Shown piece after piece: positions 13,994-15,239 of a stretch of 15,239 bases of DNA (position 1 is its first letter; every line of letters begins with the position of its first letter). The notes under the pieces were generated by a model. It was given only the letters and a program-made list of their open reading frames with translations. It was not told where the DNA came from and did no database searches. Source of the DNA: JAJFTV01 sp964426355 (GTDB lineage Bacteria > Chloroflexota > Anaerolineae > Anaerolineales > Anaerolineaceae); the NCBI GenBank assembly GCA_964426355.1, contig CAYRRA010000108.1, positions 1-15,239 on the forward strand, given 5' to 3'. The translations under genes and the position numbers were made by a program.

Positions 13994-15239
13994 ATGAAAG
14001 GGTCGATTTACATTCTTTTCGTTCTTGCGCTTGTGCTGAGTCTTCTAGGCTGTCAGCCAGCCACAACTCCGCCAGTAGAACCGGCGGTCGAGGAACCCCC
14101 AGCTCAGGAAGCCGAAAGTGAAGCTCCAACCGAGACCATCACCCTTCGAATCTGGGATACCTTTACCGAAGAAGGGCAGAGCGCTGGTATGGATAAGATG
14201 ATCGCGAAATTCCAGGAGACGCATCCCAACATTGAATTCCAACGCGACGCGCAAACCATTGACCATCTCCGTCCGGTCATTCAAACTGCTCTTGGCGCAG
14301 AAAATGGTCCCGATATCATCTATTACGACACCGGTCCCGGTTATGCCGGTGTTCTGGCAGGTGCGGGGTTATTGCTGCCGCTCGATAAAGCCTACTCAGA
14401 AAAAGGATGGACGGACAGAATCTACGACTGGACGAAAGACCGCGTCACCTTTGATGGCAAGACCTACGGCATTGGGAATGAACTTGAGTTTATCGGGGTT
14501 TATTACAATAAGAGCATCTTTGCCGAATTAGGCGTTTCTGAACCGGAAACCTATGAGGAGTTTATCGAGATTTGCGACAAAGCCAAAGCCGCCGGTTATA
14601 CACCCATTTCATTTGCCGATGGTCCGAAGTGGCCCGCCTTTCATCAATTCAGCATCATGGCAAACAACATTGCTGGAAAAGAAAAACTGGATGATGTCTT
14701 GTTTAGCGATGGAACCTGGAATGATCCTGACTTTGTCAAAGCCATCCAGACTTTTTTTGTCGACATGAACCAGGCTGGCTACTTTCTTACCGATACCACT
14801 GCCATATCGTATGAAGATGGCAACGCGGTCTTCTATGCCGGGCAGGCTGCCATGGATATCACCGGAACCTGGCTAATCAGCGAAATGACCAATAACGCGA
14901 CGGATTTTGAGGTTGGTTTCTTCTTCTTCCCATCCATCGAAGGAAACCCCGTGCTACCACCAGGGGGAATGGGTTCGGGGTATTTCGTCAACGCAAAAAC
15001 CCAATACCCTGCGGAAGCCATTGCATTTCTCGACTTTATGTTCTCGGAAGAAGGCGGAAAGATTTGGCTGGAAGACCTTTCGATCATCCCGTCCATCCCG
15101 GTTCAGACCGCAGACTTGAACCTGGATCCGTTAATGAAATTTGCTGTGACCGCTGTCACAAACGTACCCCTTGAGTACAACATCGATGTGCTGGCTGGGG
15201 ATAATCTCAATACCTTGCAAGGAGACGGTTACCAGGCAG
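13994..15239 (+). CDS. ABC transporter substrate-binding lipoprotein, family 1 (3' end outside window)
   Basis: ATG at 13994 follows AGGAGG with 4 nt spacing; the frame stays open to the window end (415 codons). A lipoprotein signal peptide is present: hydrophobic IYILFVLALVLSLLGC with lipobox cysteine C20. A Pro/Glu-rich tether follows (21-47), then a family 1 solute-binding domain starting TITLRIWDTF. Typical features are FQETHPNIEFQRD, GPDIIYYDTG, LLLPLDKAYSEKGW, GKTYGIGNELEFIGVYYNKSIF, GQAAMDITGTW and GGMGSGYFVNAKTQYPAEA. Such proteins feed oligosaccharides or glycerol-3-phosphate-like ligands to MalFG-type permeases, which should be encoded just beyond the window. The upstream LacI-type operator places it in the same regulon as the GPH operon. 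Confidence 0.93.
   Translation, partial: MKGSIYILFVLALVLSLLGCQPATTPPVEPAVEEPPAQEAESEAPTETITLRIWDTFTEEGQSAGMDKMIAKFQETHPNIEFQRDAQTIDHLRPVIQTALGAENGPDIIYYDTGPGYAGVLAGAGLLLPLDKAYSEKGWTDRIYDWTKDRVTFDGKTYGIGNELEFIGVYYNKSIFAELGVSEPETYEEFIEICDKAKAAGYTPISFADGPKWPAFHQFSIMANNIAGKEKLDDVLFSDGTWNDPDFVKAIQTFFVDMNQAGYFLTDTTAISYEDGNAVFYAGQAAMDITGTWLISEMTNNATDFEVGFFFFPSIEGNPVLPPGGMGSGYFVNAKTQYPAEAIAFLDFMFSEEGGKIWLEDLSIIPSIPVQTADLNLDPLMKFAVTAVTNVPLEYNIDVLAGDNLNTLQGDGYQA

Noticed and set aside
13858..14121. 87-codon frame between operator site 3 and the lipoprotein gene
   Set aside because: It overlaps the lipoprotein coding region in another frame, and the lipoprotein has an ideal ribosome-binding site and signal peptide.

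Overview
The window looks like a chromosomal segment of an environmental bacterium. An anaerobic or facultative member of the Chloroflexota (Anaerolineae) is the best guess. This rests on gene content (FCD-type GntR, ATC-hydrolase family protein, SdhA-like flavoprotein, GPH and ABC carbohydrate-type uptake genes, LacI regulators, a TIR-LRR protein), moderate G+C and roomy, repeat-containing spacers; there is no rRNA or marker gene to confirm it. No tRNA, rRNA, CRISPR array, transposase or phage gene was seen.

Left part (1-3750): the 3' end of an unidentified gene with a good terminator, then a 400-base spacer holding a run of small hairpins. Next comes a TIR-domain/leucine-rich-repeat protein on the plus strand, facing two minus-strand genes: an unrecognised 183-residue protein and a membrane-anchored protein with six zinc-knuckle CxxC pairs.

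Middle part (4047-8879): a catabolic-looking operon. A GntR/FCD regulator is expressed from a consensus promoter with a perfect 18-bp palindrome immediately after the -10 box. It is followed by an ATC-hydrolase family protein, a flavoprotein of the succinate dehydrogenase/fumarate reductase superfamily, a stand-alone 2Fe-2S subunit resembling only the N-terminal half of SdhB, and an M24 (creatinase/prolidase fold) metallohydrolase, closed by a strong terminator. The flavoprotein lacks the FAD-linking histidine and several dicarboxylate-site residues, so it is probably not a succinate or fumarate enzyme. The set looks like a soluble redox-plus-hydrolysis pathway for an unknown small molecule and is the best candidate here for an undescribed system. 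Two spacers of this operon carry degenerate 7-bp tandem repeats.

Right part (8980-15239): a LacI regulon. The identical 18-mer ATATGTCATCGATGACAC (14-bp perfect palindrome inside) lies upstream of three units: a YhhN/lysoplasmalogenase-like membrane protein + GPH-family symporter + CrtI-like FAD oxidoreductase operon; the lacI-type gene itself; and an ABC-transporter substrate-binding lipoprotein that runs off the window end. The first two sites sit exactly 5 nt downstream of a -10 box. One regulator therefore likely controls both an ion-coupled symporter and an ABC uptake system, together with two lipid-type enzymes; the inducer is unknown.
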